The notes: generated by a model from the sequence alone, not told the origin. DNA of 64,000 nt from Nocardioides xinjiangensis (GCF_017916455.1 NZ_JAFMSY010000002.1:434001-498000); one strand, 5' to 3'; positions 7,373 to 14,767 are shown, numbered from the stretch's first letter. Numbers and translations: made by a program.

Positions 7373-8646
7373 CGACCCACCTCCGCGAAGAAGCGGGCGG
7401 CGGTCGGGGGGACGAGCTCGCGGGCGACGCGGGCGCCGTCGGCGTAGTCGATCTCGAGCACGCGGCCGCCCTCCGGGTCGTTGAGGTAGGCGCGCTGGTC
7501 GTCCACGACGAGCAGCGGCACCGGGTGGCGGGCGCCGGCGGGCGCAGCGACCAGCGGCCGCGTGATGGCCACCTGCTCCCCCGATCCGGCGAGGTACACC
7601 CGGACCCGCCCGGCCCGGTCGAGGGCGAGCACGTGGCCCTCCTCGTCGTCGGAGGCGACGACCTGCAGCAGGTCGCCGTCGGTCCGGACGAGGTCCCAGC
7701 GCCGCTCCCTCGTGTCGAGCAGCCAGAAGCCGACGCGCCCGGCGAGGGCGGCGACGGTCGGGCGCCCCTCGCGGGCCCGGAAGTCGGTGGCGGGCGGGGC
7801 GCTGACACCTCGTGGGTACGGGATGCGCTCGGGCACCCATCGGTCGCCGTCCTCGACGAGGAGGAGGGCACCGTCGGCACAGCCGATCGCCAGCCCGACC
7901 GCCGTGCTGATGCTGCCGCGCGCGTCGAGGCACCGCTCGTGCGAGCCGTCGACCGCCGTGCCGTCGGCCGCGACGCGGCGCACGGCCCGTACCCGGCCGG
8001 AGCGGTCCGGCACGGTCACCACGGCACCGTCGCCCAGGGGCGCCACCAGTCCCTCGCGCCCGACGAGGTCGAGTCGGAAGCGCTCCTCCAGCCGGCCGGC
8101 GTCGAGCGCCGCGTTGTCCAGCAGGACCGCCTCCCCGGACTCCGGGAAGAACATCCCGGTGCTGCCTGCGGTGGACACGCGTCCGTGGGCGACGACCGGC
8201 ACGCCGCGTCCGGGCACGGCGCCGACGAGCTCGGGCGCGGAGCGGTAGTAGTGGAAGTGGTCGCCGTGGTCCCAGGTCCACATGCCGCTGTCCACGACCT
8301 CGACGCCTTCGGACGTCGTGGCGAACACGTAGCGACCGTCGGTCGACGCGGCCACCGGAGGTGCGATCGTCCCGACGACGGTCGCGGTCTCGTCGACGAG
8401 GTCGAGGAGACCGACCCCTCCCGCCGCGTCCAGCGTCAGCAGGTGGAGCGGCGGCTCCGCGACCTCCTCCGCCCCGTCGACCGCACCGTGGTCGTCGCCC
8501 GAGGAGTCGTCGGAGCCGGGGCCCGACGTCGAGGACGGCTGAGCGCCGGCCGCGTCCCAGCCGACCTCCGGGGAGTCGCTCGGGGAGCACGCGGTGCCCA
8601 CGAGCAGCACCGCGGCGAGACAGGAGGCGAGGGGACGGCGGTTCAC
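7369..8646 (-). CDS. second AztD-like beta-propeller lipoprotein
   Basis: A 425-residue exported lipoprotein (lipobox LVGTAC) inside the zinc operon. After a Ser/Gly/Asp-rich linker it has a propeller-like domain with a striking metal-ligand cluster, MWTWDHGDHFHYYRSAP. Later segments (GCADGALLLVEDG) align with GCEDGALLYRDG of the AztD gene downstream, so the two look like ancient duplicates. Its GTG start overlaps the aztB stop (GTGA) and its stop overlaps the aztC start. The likely role is a zinc store or chaperone that delivers to AztC. Family membership is a visual match; the function is inferred. Confidence 0.7.
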   Translation of the reverse strand: MNRRPLASCLAAVLLVGTACSPSDSPEVGWDAAGAQPSSTSGPGSDDSSGDDHGAVDGAEEVAEPPLHLLTLDAAGGVGLLDLVDETATVVGTIAPPVAASTDGRYVFATTSEGVEVVDSGMWTWDHGDHFHYYRSAPELVGAVPGRGVPVVAHGRVSTAGSTGMFFPESGEAVLLDNAALDAGRLEERFRLDLVGREGLVAPLGDGAVVTVPDRSGRVRAVRRVAADGTAVDGSHERCLDARGSISTAVGLAIGCADGALLLVEDGDRWVPERIPYPRGVSAPPATDFRAREGRPTVAALAGRVGFWLLDTRERRWDLVRTDGDLLQVVASDDEEGHVLALDRAGRVRVYLAGSGEQVAITRPLVAAPAGARHPVPLLVVDDQRAYLNDPEGGRVLEIDYADGARVARELVPPTAARFFAEVGR

Positions 8647-9542
8647 GCGGTTCCTTTCGAGGGCGTCGCGACGGCCGGGGCCGGGCCGACGGGCTGCTGG
8701 TGGGAGTGGTCGGCCGAGCGCGCCCGCACGAGGTCGACCACGCCTCGGAGCGCGGCCGAGAGCGCGGCGAGGAGGATGGCGGCGCAGGCGATGGACGCGC
8801 CGGCGGCGGTGGCCGCGTGCCACGACACCAGCAGTCCGACGAGGACCGAGAGGCAGCCGAGGGCGGAGGCGAGGGTCATGGTCGTGGGGATCCGGCGGGT
8901 CCAGCGGTTCGCCGCGACCACGGGGCCGAGGAGCAGGCCGATGACGAGCAGCGTGCCGACGGCCTGGTAGGAGGCGACGACCGCGACGGTGACGAGCGCG
9001 ACCAGGGCCACCTGCGCCAGCCCGGGGCGCAGCCCGAGGGTCTGCGCGACGCGCGGATCGAAGGCCGCGACCACGAACGAGCGGTGGAACCCGGCGGCGA
9101 TGGCGGCGGTCAGGAGCAGCGCCACCAGCAGGACGACGACGTCGGCGTCCTCCATCGCCAGGACGTCGCCGAACAGCAGGGCGGTCGCGTCGGTGGCGAA
9201 GCTCCTCGAGTGCGACACGATGATCACGCCGAGCGAGAGCATCCCGACGAACAGCAGCCCGATGGCGGTGTCGTACGACACTCGACCCCGGCGCTGCAGC
9301 GCCCCGATCGCGGCGCTCATGGCGGTCGCGCTGACCACCCCGCCGAGCAGGACCGGCGCTCCGACGACCGTGGCCAGGGCGACCCCGGGCAGCATGCCGT
9401 GGCCGACCGCCTCGCCGAGGAACGCCATCCCGCGGATGACGACCCAGGTGCCGGCGATGCCGCAGATGACGGACACGAGCGCGCCGCCGAGCAGCGCGCG
9501 CAGCATGAACTCGGTGCCGAAGGGTTCGGTGAGAACGGACAT
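8643..9542 (-). CDS. aztB: zinc ABC transporter permease AztB
   Basis: A 299-residue integral membrane permease of the ABC-3 (ZnuB/MntB) family, with about eight hydrophobic helices. Family motifs include GMAFLGEAVGHGMLPG, LGLRPG and YQAVGTLLVIGLLLGPVVAA. It would form the membrane pore with the ATPase AztA, which is encoded divergently. The start is uncertain: ATG 9542 is used, but GTG 9551 fits a leaderless transcript because TATTGT ends six bases before it. It heads the operon aztB - AztD-like lipoprotein - aztC - aztD, and every junction but the last overlaps by four bases. Control is probably through the Zur-type site at 9563-9579. Confidence 0.87.
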   Translation of the reverse strand: MSVLTEPFGTEFMLRALLGGALVSVICGIAGTWVVIRGMAFLGEAVGHGMLPGVALATVVGAPVLLGGVVSATAMSAAIGALQRRGRVSYDTAIGLLFVGMLSLGVIIVSHSRSFATDATALLFGDVLAMEDADVVVLLVALLLTAAIAAGFHRSFVVAAFDPRVAQTLGLRPGLAQVALVALVTVAVVASYQAVGTLLVIGLLLGPVVAANRWTRRIPTTMTLASALGCLSVLVGLLVSWHAATAAGASIACAAILLAALSAALRGVVDLVRARSADHSHQQPVGPAPAVATPSKGTA

Positions 9543-9562
9543 CGACGCCACCGTAGACAATA

Positions 9563-9579
9563 TTGAGAATGATTACCAA
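9563..9579. promoter_or_regulatory. Zur-type operator in the divergent zinc promoter
   Basis: TTGAGAATGATTACCAA is an imperfect palindrome about the central G: 12 of 16 flanking positions pair. It contains the AATGATT core of actinobacterial Zur boxes (consensus near TGAAAATGATTTTCA). It is markedly AT-rich for this genome. It sits between aztB and aztA, upstream of the TATGAT -10 box of aztA and against the TATTGT box of aztB, so a bound Zur could block both. Confidence 0.72.
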
Positions 9580-9583
9580 TCGC

Positions 9584-9589
9584 TATGAT
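9584..9589 (+). promoter_or_regulatory. -10 box of aztA, leaderless
   Basis: TATGAT is one mismatch from TATAAT and ends six bases before the ATG at 9596. Transcription would therefore begin at or near the start codon. No ribosome site is visible. Confidence 0.6.
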
Positions 9590-9595
9590 GTGCCC

Positions 9596-10225
9596 ATGCC
9601 CTCCCCGACGCTCGACGCGATCCGTGCCCACGACCTCTGCTACGCCCACGACGGGCGCGACGTGCTCCATGGCGTCTCGGTGGCGCTGCGGCGTGGCACG
9701 GTCACGGCGGTCGCTGGGCCGAACGGCGCCGGGAAGTCGACCCTGGTCGAGCTCCTGGCCGGAGTCCGCCCGCCGCGGCGGGGCGTCGTCCAGCGTGACG
9801 GCACGCTCGCGCTCGTCGTGCAGCGCCCGGTCGCCCCCGACACCTTGCCGGTGACGGTGCACGACGTGGTGTCCATGGGCACCTGGGCGCGGCGCCGCGG
9901 GTCACACCGCTCCGTCACGCCGGGCGCGGTGGACGACGCGATCGACCGGGTCGGCCTCTCCGGCCTCGAGGAGCGCCCGCTGGCGACCCTGTCCGGCGGG
10001 CAGCGACAGCGCGCCCTGCTCGCGCAGGGACTGGTGCAGCAAGCCGACATCCTGCTGCTGGACGAGCCGGCCGCCGGCCTGGACCGCTCCAGCCGCGACC
10101 GGACCCGCGAGCTCCTCGCCGAGGAGGCCGCGCGGGGCGCAGCCGTCGCGTGCGTCACCCACGACGACGCGAGCATCCGGGCGGCCGACCGGGTCCTCCG
10201 GCTCGACGACGGGCGCCTCGCGTGA
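9596..10225 (+). CDS. aztA: zinc ABC transporter ATP-binding protein AztA
   Basis: A 209-residue ABC ATPase. It has Walker A GPNGAGKST near residue 42, signature LSGGQRQR near 138, Walker B ILLLDEPAAGLD near 158 and an H-loop in CVTHDD. It is short for the family but complete. It would power uptake through AztB with AztC as binding protein. ATG 9596 is preferred to upstream TTG codons because these fall inside the operator and -10 box. Its stop overlaps the start of the following acetyltransferase gene (GTGA). Confidence 0.88.
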   Translation: MPSPTLDAIRAHDLCYAHDGRDVLHGVSVALRRGTVTAVAGPNGAGKSTLVELLAGVRPPRRGVVQRDGTLALVVQRPVAPDTLPVTVHDVVSMGTWARRRGSHRSVTPGAVDDAIDRVGLSGLEERPLATLSGGQRQRALLAQGLVQQADILLLDEPAAGLDRSSRDRTRELLAEEAARGAAVACVTHDDASIRAADRVLRLDDGRLA

Positions 10226-10743
10226 CCCAGCCATCCGTCCGTCATGCCCAGCCCGGCGACGTGCCGGCCCTGACGGCCATCCGGGCGCACTACGTCCTCC
10301 ACACGCACTCCACCTTCGACGTCGTTCCGCCGACCGAGGACGAGGTCCGGGCCTGGACCGAGCGCTTCTCCGGGGACACCGCTCACCAGCTCCTGGTGGC
10401 CGTGGAGGCGGGTGACGTCATCGGCTACGCCGCCACCCTGCGCTACCGGCCGCGACCGGCGTTCGACGCCACCGTGGAGATGTCGGTCTACCTCGACCCC
10501 GAGCGACGCGCCCGCGGAGCGGGATCCGCGCTCTACCGGGAGCTCCTGGCTCGGTCGGCGCGACACGGCACGCGCACCTTCCTCGCCGGCGTCGCCCTGC
10601 CGAACGACGCATCGGTCGCCTTCCACCGCAAGCACGGGTTCCGCGAGGTGGGCACGTTCGTCGACTACGCCCGGAAGTGGGACCGCGACATCAGCTCGAC
10701 ATGGTTCCAGCGCGGCGCGCCGGCACCGGACGAGCACGCCTGA
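10222..10743 (+). CDS. GNAT acetyltransferase, phosphinothricin-acetyltransferase-like
   Basis: A 173-residue GCN5-type N-acetyltransferase. Visible marks are the N-terminal IRAHYVLHTHSTFD region, the beta-strand EMSVYLDPERRARGAGSALY (acetyl-CoA binding, R/Q-x-x-G-x-G/A-like) and NDASVAFHRKHGFREVGT near the C-terminus, the usual Pat/Bar-like ending. It lies in an apparent aztA - GNAT - zur run and overlaps aztA by four bases. The substrate is unknown; Pat-like enzymes also act on methionine sulfoximine and free amino acids. A link to zinc is suggested only by position. Confidence 0.83.
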   Translation: MTQPSVRHAQPGDVPALTAIRAHYVLHTHSTFDVVPPTEDEVRAWTERFSGDTAHQLLVAVEAGDVIGYAATLRYRPRPAFDATVEMSVYLDPERRARGAGSALYRELLARSARHGTRTFLAGVALPNDASVAFHRKHGFREVGTFVDYARKWDRDISSTWFQRGAPAPDEHA

Positions 10744-10798
10744 GCGGCACCCACCGGCGCTGGTCCCTCCTCCGCCGCCGTCCCGGTAGGTTGGAGGG

Positions 10799-11215
10799 AT
10801 GCCGACCGAGACCACCCCCCGCGCCTTCGGCGAGAAGGGTCGCCGGGACACCCGTCAGCGGCGGGCGTTGCGCGAGCACCTCGCTGCGTCCGATTCGTTC
10901 AGCAGCGCGCAGCAGCTCTACGACGACCTGCGCGCCTCGGGCGACCGCGTCGGCCTGGCCACGGTCTACCGCACCCTCCAGGCGATGGCCGAGGCGGGCG
11001 AGGTGGACACGCTGCGCACCGGCGACGGGGAGGTCCTGTTCCGCAAGTGCGGTCCCCGCCACCACCACCACCTCGTCTGCCGCAGCTGCGGCCTGACCGT
11101 GGAGATCGACGGCCCCAGCGTCGAGCGCTGGGCGTCCAAGGCGGCCGACGACAACGGGTTCACCGACGTCACGCACGTGGTCGAGCTGTTCGGGCTCTGC
11201 CCGTCCTGCAGCTGA
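10799..11215 (+). CDS. zur: zinc uptake regulator Zur (Fur family)
   Basis: A 138-residue Fur-family repressor. The N-terminal winged helix contains TRQRRALREHL and the recognition segment VGLATVYRTLQ. The C-terminal dimer domain has the HHHHLVCRSCG and FGLCPSC motifs that give the structural CxxC zinc pair and the sensory His cluster. Being next to the Azt zinc genes makes Zur more likely than Fur or PerR. It should bind the site at 9563-9579 when zinc is plentiful. The start has both GGAGGG immediately before it and a TAGGTT box at 10787-10792, so the mRNA may be leaderless. Confidence 0.88.
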   Translation: MPTETTPRAFGEKGRRDTRQRRALREHLAASDSFSSAQQLYDDLRASGDRVGLATVYRTLQAMAEAGEVDTLRTGDGEVLFRKCGPRHHHHLVCRSCGLTVEIDGPSVERWASKAADDNGFTDVTHVVELFGLCPSCS

Positions 11216-11349
11216 CGACTGGCCCCGGCACGAGCTGCCCCGACCGGTCCGGCCCGCGACGGAGAGCATGACGTACGTCGCGCCCGGGCGTAGCCTTGGC
11301 GGTGACGGTCGAGCACACGGCCGCCCTTCCTCCGAGCGAAGGGCTGCGC

Positions 11350-11715
11350 ATGTCCGACGTGCGACCCGTCCTCACGTTCACCGTCCGACCTCCGCGCGCG
11401 CTGGTGCGCATGGCCGGCGCGCTCGACCTCGACCACCGTGACCACCTCAGCGACGTGCTCACGTGCCTGCGGCTGCGCGGGTGCGTCGTGGTGGAGCTCG
11501 ACGCGCACCAGGTCGACGTCATCGCCCCCGGCTGCCTCGACGTGCTGCGCGACGAGGCCCGGGCACTGGTCCAGCGGGGCGGGGAGCTGCGTCTCGTCGC
11601 GGCCTCGGCGGCCTTCCTCGAGACCGCGCGGCTGGCCGGGTACGACGACGTCCCCGGATTCTCGCCCGGGCCGGCACCGCCGGACGGGGCGCGCCCGCGG
11701 GGCGCCTCGGCGTAG
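11350..11715 (+). CDS. STAS-domain protein (anti-anti-sigma-factor-like)
   Basis: A 121-residue protein dominated by a STAS domain: VRMAGALDLDHRDHLSDVL at about 20-40, VVELDAHQVDVIAPGCLDVL in the middle and GGELRLVAASAAFLETARLAGYD at the end. In RsbV-type proteins the phosphorylatable Ser/Thr follows a conserved Asp; here the matching position reads APG, so classical phospho-control is doubtful. No anti-sigma kinase is seen in the window. ATG 11350 has GAAGGG before it. GTG 11302, five bases after TAGCCT, is a possible leaderless start that would add 16 residues. The SigB-like sigma gene lies 1.5 kb downstream. Confidence 0.78.
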   Translation: MSDVRPVLTFTVRPPRALVRMAGALDLDHRDHLSDVLTCLRLRGCVVVELDAHQVDVIAPGCLDVLRDEARALVQRGGELRLVAASAAFLETARLAGYDDVPGFSPGPAPPDGARPRGASA

Positions 11716-11724
11716 GTCGAGCGG

Positions 11725-11749
11725 GGATCGCACGACGGGCGGCGGGTAC
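11725..11749 (+). promoter_or_regulatory. SigB/SigF-type promoter candidate
   Basis: GGAT, 15 bases, GGGTAC. The last C lies nine bases before the ATG at 11759, so transcription would start almost at the start codon. Confidence 0.5.
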
Positions 11750-11758
11750 TGCCGCGAC

Positions 11759-12001
11759 ATGGAGCTCCAGACGATCGATGGCGAGCCGGACCCGCACGCG
11801 GCGGAGGTCGCCCAGCACGCAGTGGACGCCACCGCGACGGCGTACACGAGGTCTCCGGACATCGACGTGGAGCAGGAGCTGCTCGCACAGCTGCGCGACC
11901 GCGGCCTCGCGCCCAGCGACACCACGCTGCAGGAGCTTGCGACGGCGATCCGCTCCGGCCACCGGGTGCAGGTGGACCGGCGCGACGGCCCCGTCGGCTG
12001 A
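11759..12001 (+). CDS. small acidic protein of unknown function
   Basis: An 80-residue protein that I do not recognise. It is acidic and predicted helical, with no membrane segment or signal peptide. It contains TIDGEPDPHAAEVAQHAVDA and EQELLAQLRDRGLAPSDTTL. Codon use looks normal for the region. The start is supported by the SigB-type promoter immediately upstream (11725-11749) and no ribosome site. It is likely a stress-induced small protein, an inference from the promoter alone. Confidence 0.6.
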   Translation: MELQTIDGEPDPHAAEVAQHAVDATATAYTRSPDIDVEQELLAQLRDRGLAPSDTTLQELATAIRSGHRVQVDRRDGPVG

Positions 12002-12049
12002 GCCGGCCCGCCGCGGTCGGTGCGTGACCGGCCACGGCCGGGCGCGACC

Positions 12050-12454
12050 TCAGCTCCGGCTCTTCCGCGTCTCCCGACGGTTCGCCTTCTTGATCGCCTC
12101 GACCAGCTCGTCCTTGTTCATGCGCGAGCGGCCGGTGACGTCGAGCTTCCGGGCCAGGTCCATGAGGTGGGCCTTGGTGGCGTTCGCGTCGACCCCCTCC
12201 GACGTCTTCCCGCCCTTGCGCGCCGCCGCGCCGGACTTCGCGGCCTGCTTGTCGGAGGGACCCTTCTCGTCCTTGGCCTCCCAGTGGTCGCCCACCTTCT
12301 CGAAGGAGTGCTTGAGGGCGGCGAAGGCGGTGCGGTGGGCGCGCTCGCCCTCGCCGTACTCCTCCACGGCCGAGTCGTGTGCCTCGATCCAGGTGCGCTG
12401 CGCCTTCTTCGGCGAGCGCTCCAGCGTCGACGGCAGCTCCTGCTTGCCGGGCAT
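12050..12454 (-). CDS. ChaB-domain protein with C-terminal Rho_N/SAP-like domain
   Basis: A 134-residue basic protein. Residues 1-60 form a ChaB domain (LPSTLERSPKKAQRTWIEAHDSA, then HRTAFAALKHSFEKVGDHWE). A Lys-rich linker leads to a short SAP/Rho_N-like helix pair at about 95-130 (KAHLMDLARKLDVTGRSRMNKDELVEAI), which suggests nucleic-acid binding. ChaB was named for a cation-transport regulator in E. coli but its true role is unclear; actinobacterial versions are often stress-induced. The ATG has GGAGG before it. It is divergent from the ferritin-like gene, and a SigB-type promoter faces it. Confidence 0.85.
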   Translation of the reverse strand: MPGKQELPSTLERSPKKAQRTWIEAHDSAVEEYGEGERAHRTAFAALKHSFEKVGDHWEAKDEKGPSDKQAAKSGAAARKGGKTSEGVDANATKAHLMDLARKLDVTGRSRMNKDELVEAIKKANRRETRKSRS

Positions 12455-12503
12455 GGGTCACCTCCGGTGTGCGATCAACGGGTGAACGGGCGTGCGTCAT
12501 CAG

Positions 12504-12545
12504 GTACCCGTTCCGGGCCTGAGTCATCCAGCAGCGACGGGGTAC
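12504..12545. promoter_or_regulatory. divergent pair of SigB/SigF-type promoters
   Basis: Minus strand: GGAT (12529-12526), 16 bases, GGGTAC (12509-12504), 49 bases before the chaB ATG. Plus strand: GAGT (12521-12524), 15 bases, GGGTAC (12540-12545), 39 bases before the ATG at 12585. The two -35 elements interleave, so the promoters overlap face to face. Confidence 0.52.
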
Positions 12546-12584
12546 CGAGTCCGGACCACCACTTCCGACAGGAAAGGAACGGCC

Positions 12585-12857
12585 ATGGCCACAGGAGAGA
12601 CCGGATTCGACGACGTCACCTACGACCTGGTGTCCGTGCAGTACCACTCGCTCAAGGCCGGGCACGACTACGGCCAGTACGTCCGGGACGCCGAGAACGC
12701 GGGGCGCGACGACATCGCCCAGTTCTTCCGGGACGTGATGGAGGAGGACACCCGCAGGGCGCACCGCTGCCACGAGCTGCTCCGCGACCTCGGCGGGACG
12801 GACAACACCAGCCCCCAGGGCGACACCAGCGGAGGCAGCGACCCCAACGCCTCCTGA
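12585..12857 (+). CDS. small helical ferritin-like protein
   Basis: A 90-residue acidic helical protein. The sequence resembles a small actinobacterial family with the pattern TYDLVSVQYHSLKAGHDYGQY followed by ENAGRDDIAQFFRDVMEEDTRRAHRCHELL. The spaced Glu and His residues recall half of a ferritin/rubrerythrin bundle; whether metal is bound is unknown. A GGAAAGGAA ribosome site precedes the ATG. The Gly/Ser/Asn-rich tail ends ten bases before the right half of a repeat palindrome, so the gene's 3' end abuts the repeat array. It has its own SigB-type promoter. Confidence 0.75.
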   Translation: MATGETGFDDVTYDLVSVQYHSLKAGHDYGQYVRDAENAGRDDIAQFFRDVMEEDTRRAHRCHELLRDLGGTDNTSPQGDTSGGSDPNAS

Positions 12858-12865
12858 CCGCACGG

Positions 12866-13133
12866 AGGCTGCCTCACGCACCGCCGCCCGCCGAGCGGTG
12901 CGTGAGGCAGGTTTCGCCGTCCCGGAACCTGTCTCACTCACCGCTCGTCCGCCGAGCGGTGCGTGAGGCAGGTTTCGGCGTACTGGAACCTGCGTCACTC
13001 ACCGCTCCCCCGTCGAGCGGTGCGTGAGGCAGGTTTCGCCGTCCCGGAACCTGCCTCACTCACCGCTCCCCCGCAGCGCCGGTGCGTGAGGCAGGTTTCG
13101 CCGTTCTGAAATCTGTCCCACTCACCGCCGGCG
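12866..13133. repeat. array A: half plus four 50-bp palindromes, 61-bp period
   Basis: Full units begin at 12895, 12956, 13017 and 13078, exactly 61 bp apart. Each unit has a 19-base left arm (GCGGTGCGTGAGGCAGGTT), a 12-base centre and a near-complementary right arm (AACCTGCCTCACTCACCGC). Spacers are 11 bp (for example TCCCCCGTCGA). An isolated right arm at 12866-12884 precedes unit 1 with a 10-bp spacer. Unit 4 is extended by extra pairing bases (GCGCC and GGCGC). The array fills most of the gap between the ferritin-like gene and the sigma factor gene. Its function is unknown; the same unit recurs at 58107-58592. Confidence 0.92.
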
Positions 13134-13148
13134 CAGCGGTCTGTCCAC

Positions 13149-13218
13149 GGTTTGTCCATGCTTTTCGTTTTTCGGCTGTTCGCGGCACCCTCCGGGCGTA
13201 CATGGTTTGTCCACGCTT
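13149..13218 (+). repeat. 15-bp direct repeat upstream of the sigma gene
   Basis: GGTTTGTCCATGCTT (13149-13163) and GGTTTGTCCACGCTT (13204-13218) differ at one base. They lie 55 bp apart, and the second ends 42 bases before the GTG at 13261. The stretch is AT-rich for this genome and is the likely promoter and regulator region of the sigma gene. I cannot place a clear -10 box. Confidence 0.6.
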
Positions 13219-13260
13219 ACATCGAGCGGCGACACGTTCGACCGAACCTGAGGAGAAGCC

Positions 13261-14094
13261 GTGGCCACCACCGTTGCCCCCCTGCGCACTGCGCAGGCCC
13301 CCGCACGATCCGCGCACCCCGTGTCGGCCGAGCGCAGGGAGCGGGCGCGACGTACGGACGTCGTCACTGCCGGGCTGCGCGAGCGCACCACCGCAGCCGA
13401 GCGCAGCACCCTGGTCCACGAGCTCATCGAGGCCAACATCGCCATGGCACGCACGATGGCGGCCCGCTACCGCAACCGCGGCATCGACCTCGACGACCTC
13501 GAGCAGGTCGCGCTGGTCGGCCTCACCAAGGCCGCGCAGCGCTTCGACGCCGCAGCGGGGCACGACTTCCTGTCGTACGCCGTGCCGACGATCCGCGGCG
13601 AGCTGCGCCGCCACTTCCGCGACTCGGGGTGGATGATCCGCGTGCCGCGACGGGTGCAGGAGCTGCAGGTCCGCCTCGGGACGGCGCAGGACGAGCTGCA
13701 CGCGCAGCTGGGCCGCTCACCCCGGCCCAGCGAGCTGGCGGCCCACCTGGACGTCGAGCTGGACGAAGTGGTGGAGGCCCTGTCGGCCGACGGCTGCTTC
13801 CGGCCGACCTCGATCGACAGCCACGCCGGAGAGGGACAGGGGACGCTCGCGGACCTCCTCGGCTGGGACGACCGGGGGATCGCCTCGCTCGAGGCGCGCC
13901 TCGTGCTCGACACGGCAATCAGCCGGCTCTCGGAGCGCGAGCGCCGGATCCTGCAGTGGCGCTTCATCGACGAGCGGACCCAGCAGGAGATCGCCGACCG
14001 CGTGGGGCTCACCCAGGCGCAGGTGTCCCGGATCCTCACCCGCATCCTGGCGCGGCTGCGCGCCGACCTGACGGAACCGGTCCCCGCAGCCTGA
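13261..14094 (+). CDS. SigB/SigF/SigG-family RNA polymerase sigma factor
   Basis: A 277-residue sigma-70 factor of the stress/sporulation group. Region 2 carries LVHELIEANIAMARTMAARYRNRGIDLDDLEQVALVGL and RFDAAAGHDFLSYAVPTIRGELRRHFRD. Region 3 carries MIRVPRRVQELQ and RPSELAAHL. Region 4 carries LSERERRILQWRFIDERTQQEIADRVGLTQAQVSRI. GTG 13261 has GAGGAG upstream. Family members recognise GNNT-N14-16-GGGTAC/T promoters, and seven such sites occur in this window. Control is probably by partner switching, but no anti-sigma kinase is nearby; the STAS gene at 11350 is the only candidate. Confidence 0.88.
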   Translation: MATTVAPLRTAQAPARSAHPVSAERRERARRTDVVTAGLRERTTAAERSTLVHELIEANIAMARTMAARYRNRGIDLDDLEQVALVGLTKAAQRFDAAAGHDFLSYAVPTIRGELRRHFRDSGWMIRVPRRVQELQVRLGTAQDELHAQLGRSPRPSELAAHLDVELDEVVEALSADGCFRPTSIDSHAGEGQGTLADLLGWDDRGIASLEARLVLDTAISRLSERERRILQWRFIDERTQQEIADRVGLTQAQVSRILTRILARLRADLTEPVPAA

Positions 14095-14219
14095 CGCCGG
14101 TCGGGCCCGCCGCCGTCGGCTCGACGCGATGGTGCCCCGAGACCCGATGGACGATCCCGGTGGCCGCCGGCACCCGCGCCCCGCGCGGCCGGCGGCAACG
14201 ATCGGCGCTCCTCGCCTCC

Positions 14220-14244
14220 GCGTGAACCGGCGGAACGTGGGTAC
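14220..14244 (+). promoter_or_regulatory. SigB/SigF-type promoter candidate
   Basis: GCGT, 15 bases, GGGTAC. It lies 153 bases before the popR-like ATG and upstream of its operator, so it could give a second, longer transcript or a small RNA across 14250-14397. It is the weakest of the seven matches. Confidence 0.35.
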
Positions 14245-14339
14245 GGGTGCGCAGGACGTCTGGCAATCGCGAGTGCCTGACGCCCCAGGCCCGGGCGCTC
14301 AAGACACGGGCGTCCGGGCCGCCCCTCGCCCGGCCCCCC

Positions 14340-14358
14340 GTTCCGCCCTGAGCGGAAC
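14340..14358. promoter_or_regulatory. palindromic operator before the popR/clgR-like gene
   Basis: GTTCCGC, five bases, GCGGAAC: a perfect 7-bp inverted repeat centred 49 bases before the ATG at 14398. The clpP operon has GATCCGC-N5-GCGGATC at the same distance. The CGC-N5-GCG core agrees with published ClgR sites. A TAGGTT -10 box (14386-14391) lies downstream, so the position suits an activator. Confidence 0.68.
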
Positions 14359-14397
14359 CGCTGGAGGGGGACGGGAGACGGCCGCTAGGTTCGGCGC

Positions 14398-14691
14398 ATG
14401 GGCGAGATCCTGCGGTTGCCGGCACAGCAGACCCGCCCGGCGGCGCCCGAGCCCCTGTGGCGCGAGCTCGTCGGTCGCGAGCTGCACCGCGAACGGACCC
14501 GCCGCGAGGAGCGGCTGGTCGACGTGGCCGAGCGTGCCGGGGTGTCGGTGCAGTACCTCTCCGAGGTCGAGCGCGGTCTCAAGGACCCGTCGTCGGAGAT
14601 GCTGCAGGCCATCGCCGGGGCTCTCGACCTGGACGTCCGCGAGCTGGCCGGTCGCGCCAGTCGCCCCGACGCGCTCTGCCTCGCCGCCTGA
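14398..14691 (+). CDS. XRE-family regulator, ClgR/PopR-like
   Basis: A 97-residue DNA-binding protein. The central helix-turn-helix (about residues 28-75) reads RREERLVDVAERAGVSVQYLSEVERGLKDPSSEMLQ, the usual XRE fold with the YLSEVERG motif of ClgR and PopR. The C-terminus ends ALCLAA; a terminal hydrophobic Ala-Ala resembles the degron that makes PopR and ClgR Clp substrates. It faces the clpP pair tail to tail. In Streptomyces, PopR activates clpP3-clpP4, and the matched palindromes before both genes support that role here. TAGGTT ends six bases before the ATG, so the mRNA is probably leaderless. Confidence 0.83.
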   Translation: MGEILRLPAQQTRPAAPEPLWRELVGRELHRERTRREERLVDVAERAGVSVQYLSEVERGLKDPSSEMLQAIAGALDLDVRELAGRASRPDALCLAA

Positions 14692-14767
14692 CCCACGGGC
14701 ACCGGCCCACCACGGCACCCGGCCTCGACGGCACCCGGCATCCCGGCGGCGATTCCGCCGCGGCGGC

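Noticed and set aside
7806..7820. GGGTAC hexamers inside genes (also near 1820, 11640 and 18580)
   Set aside because: They lie within coding sequence without a downstream start, so they are background.
12866..13133. CRISPR array (also considered for 58107-58592)
   Set aside because: The repeated units are long palindromes, and the parts between them are short, similar and low in complexity rather than unique spacers. No cas genes are in the window.
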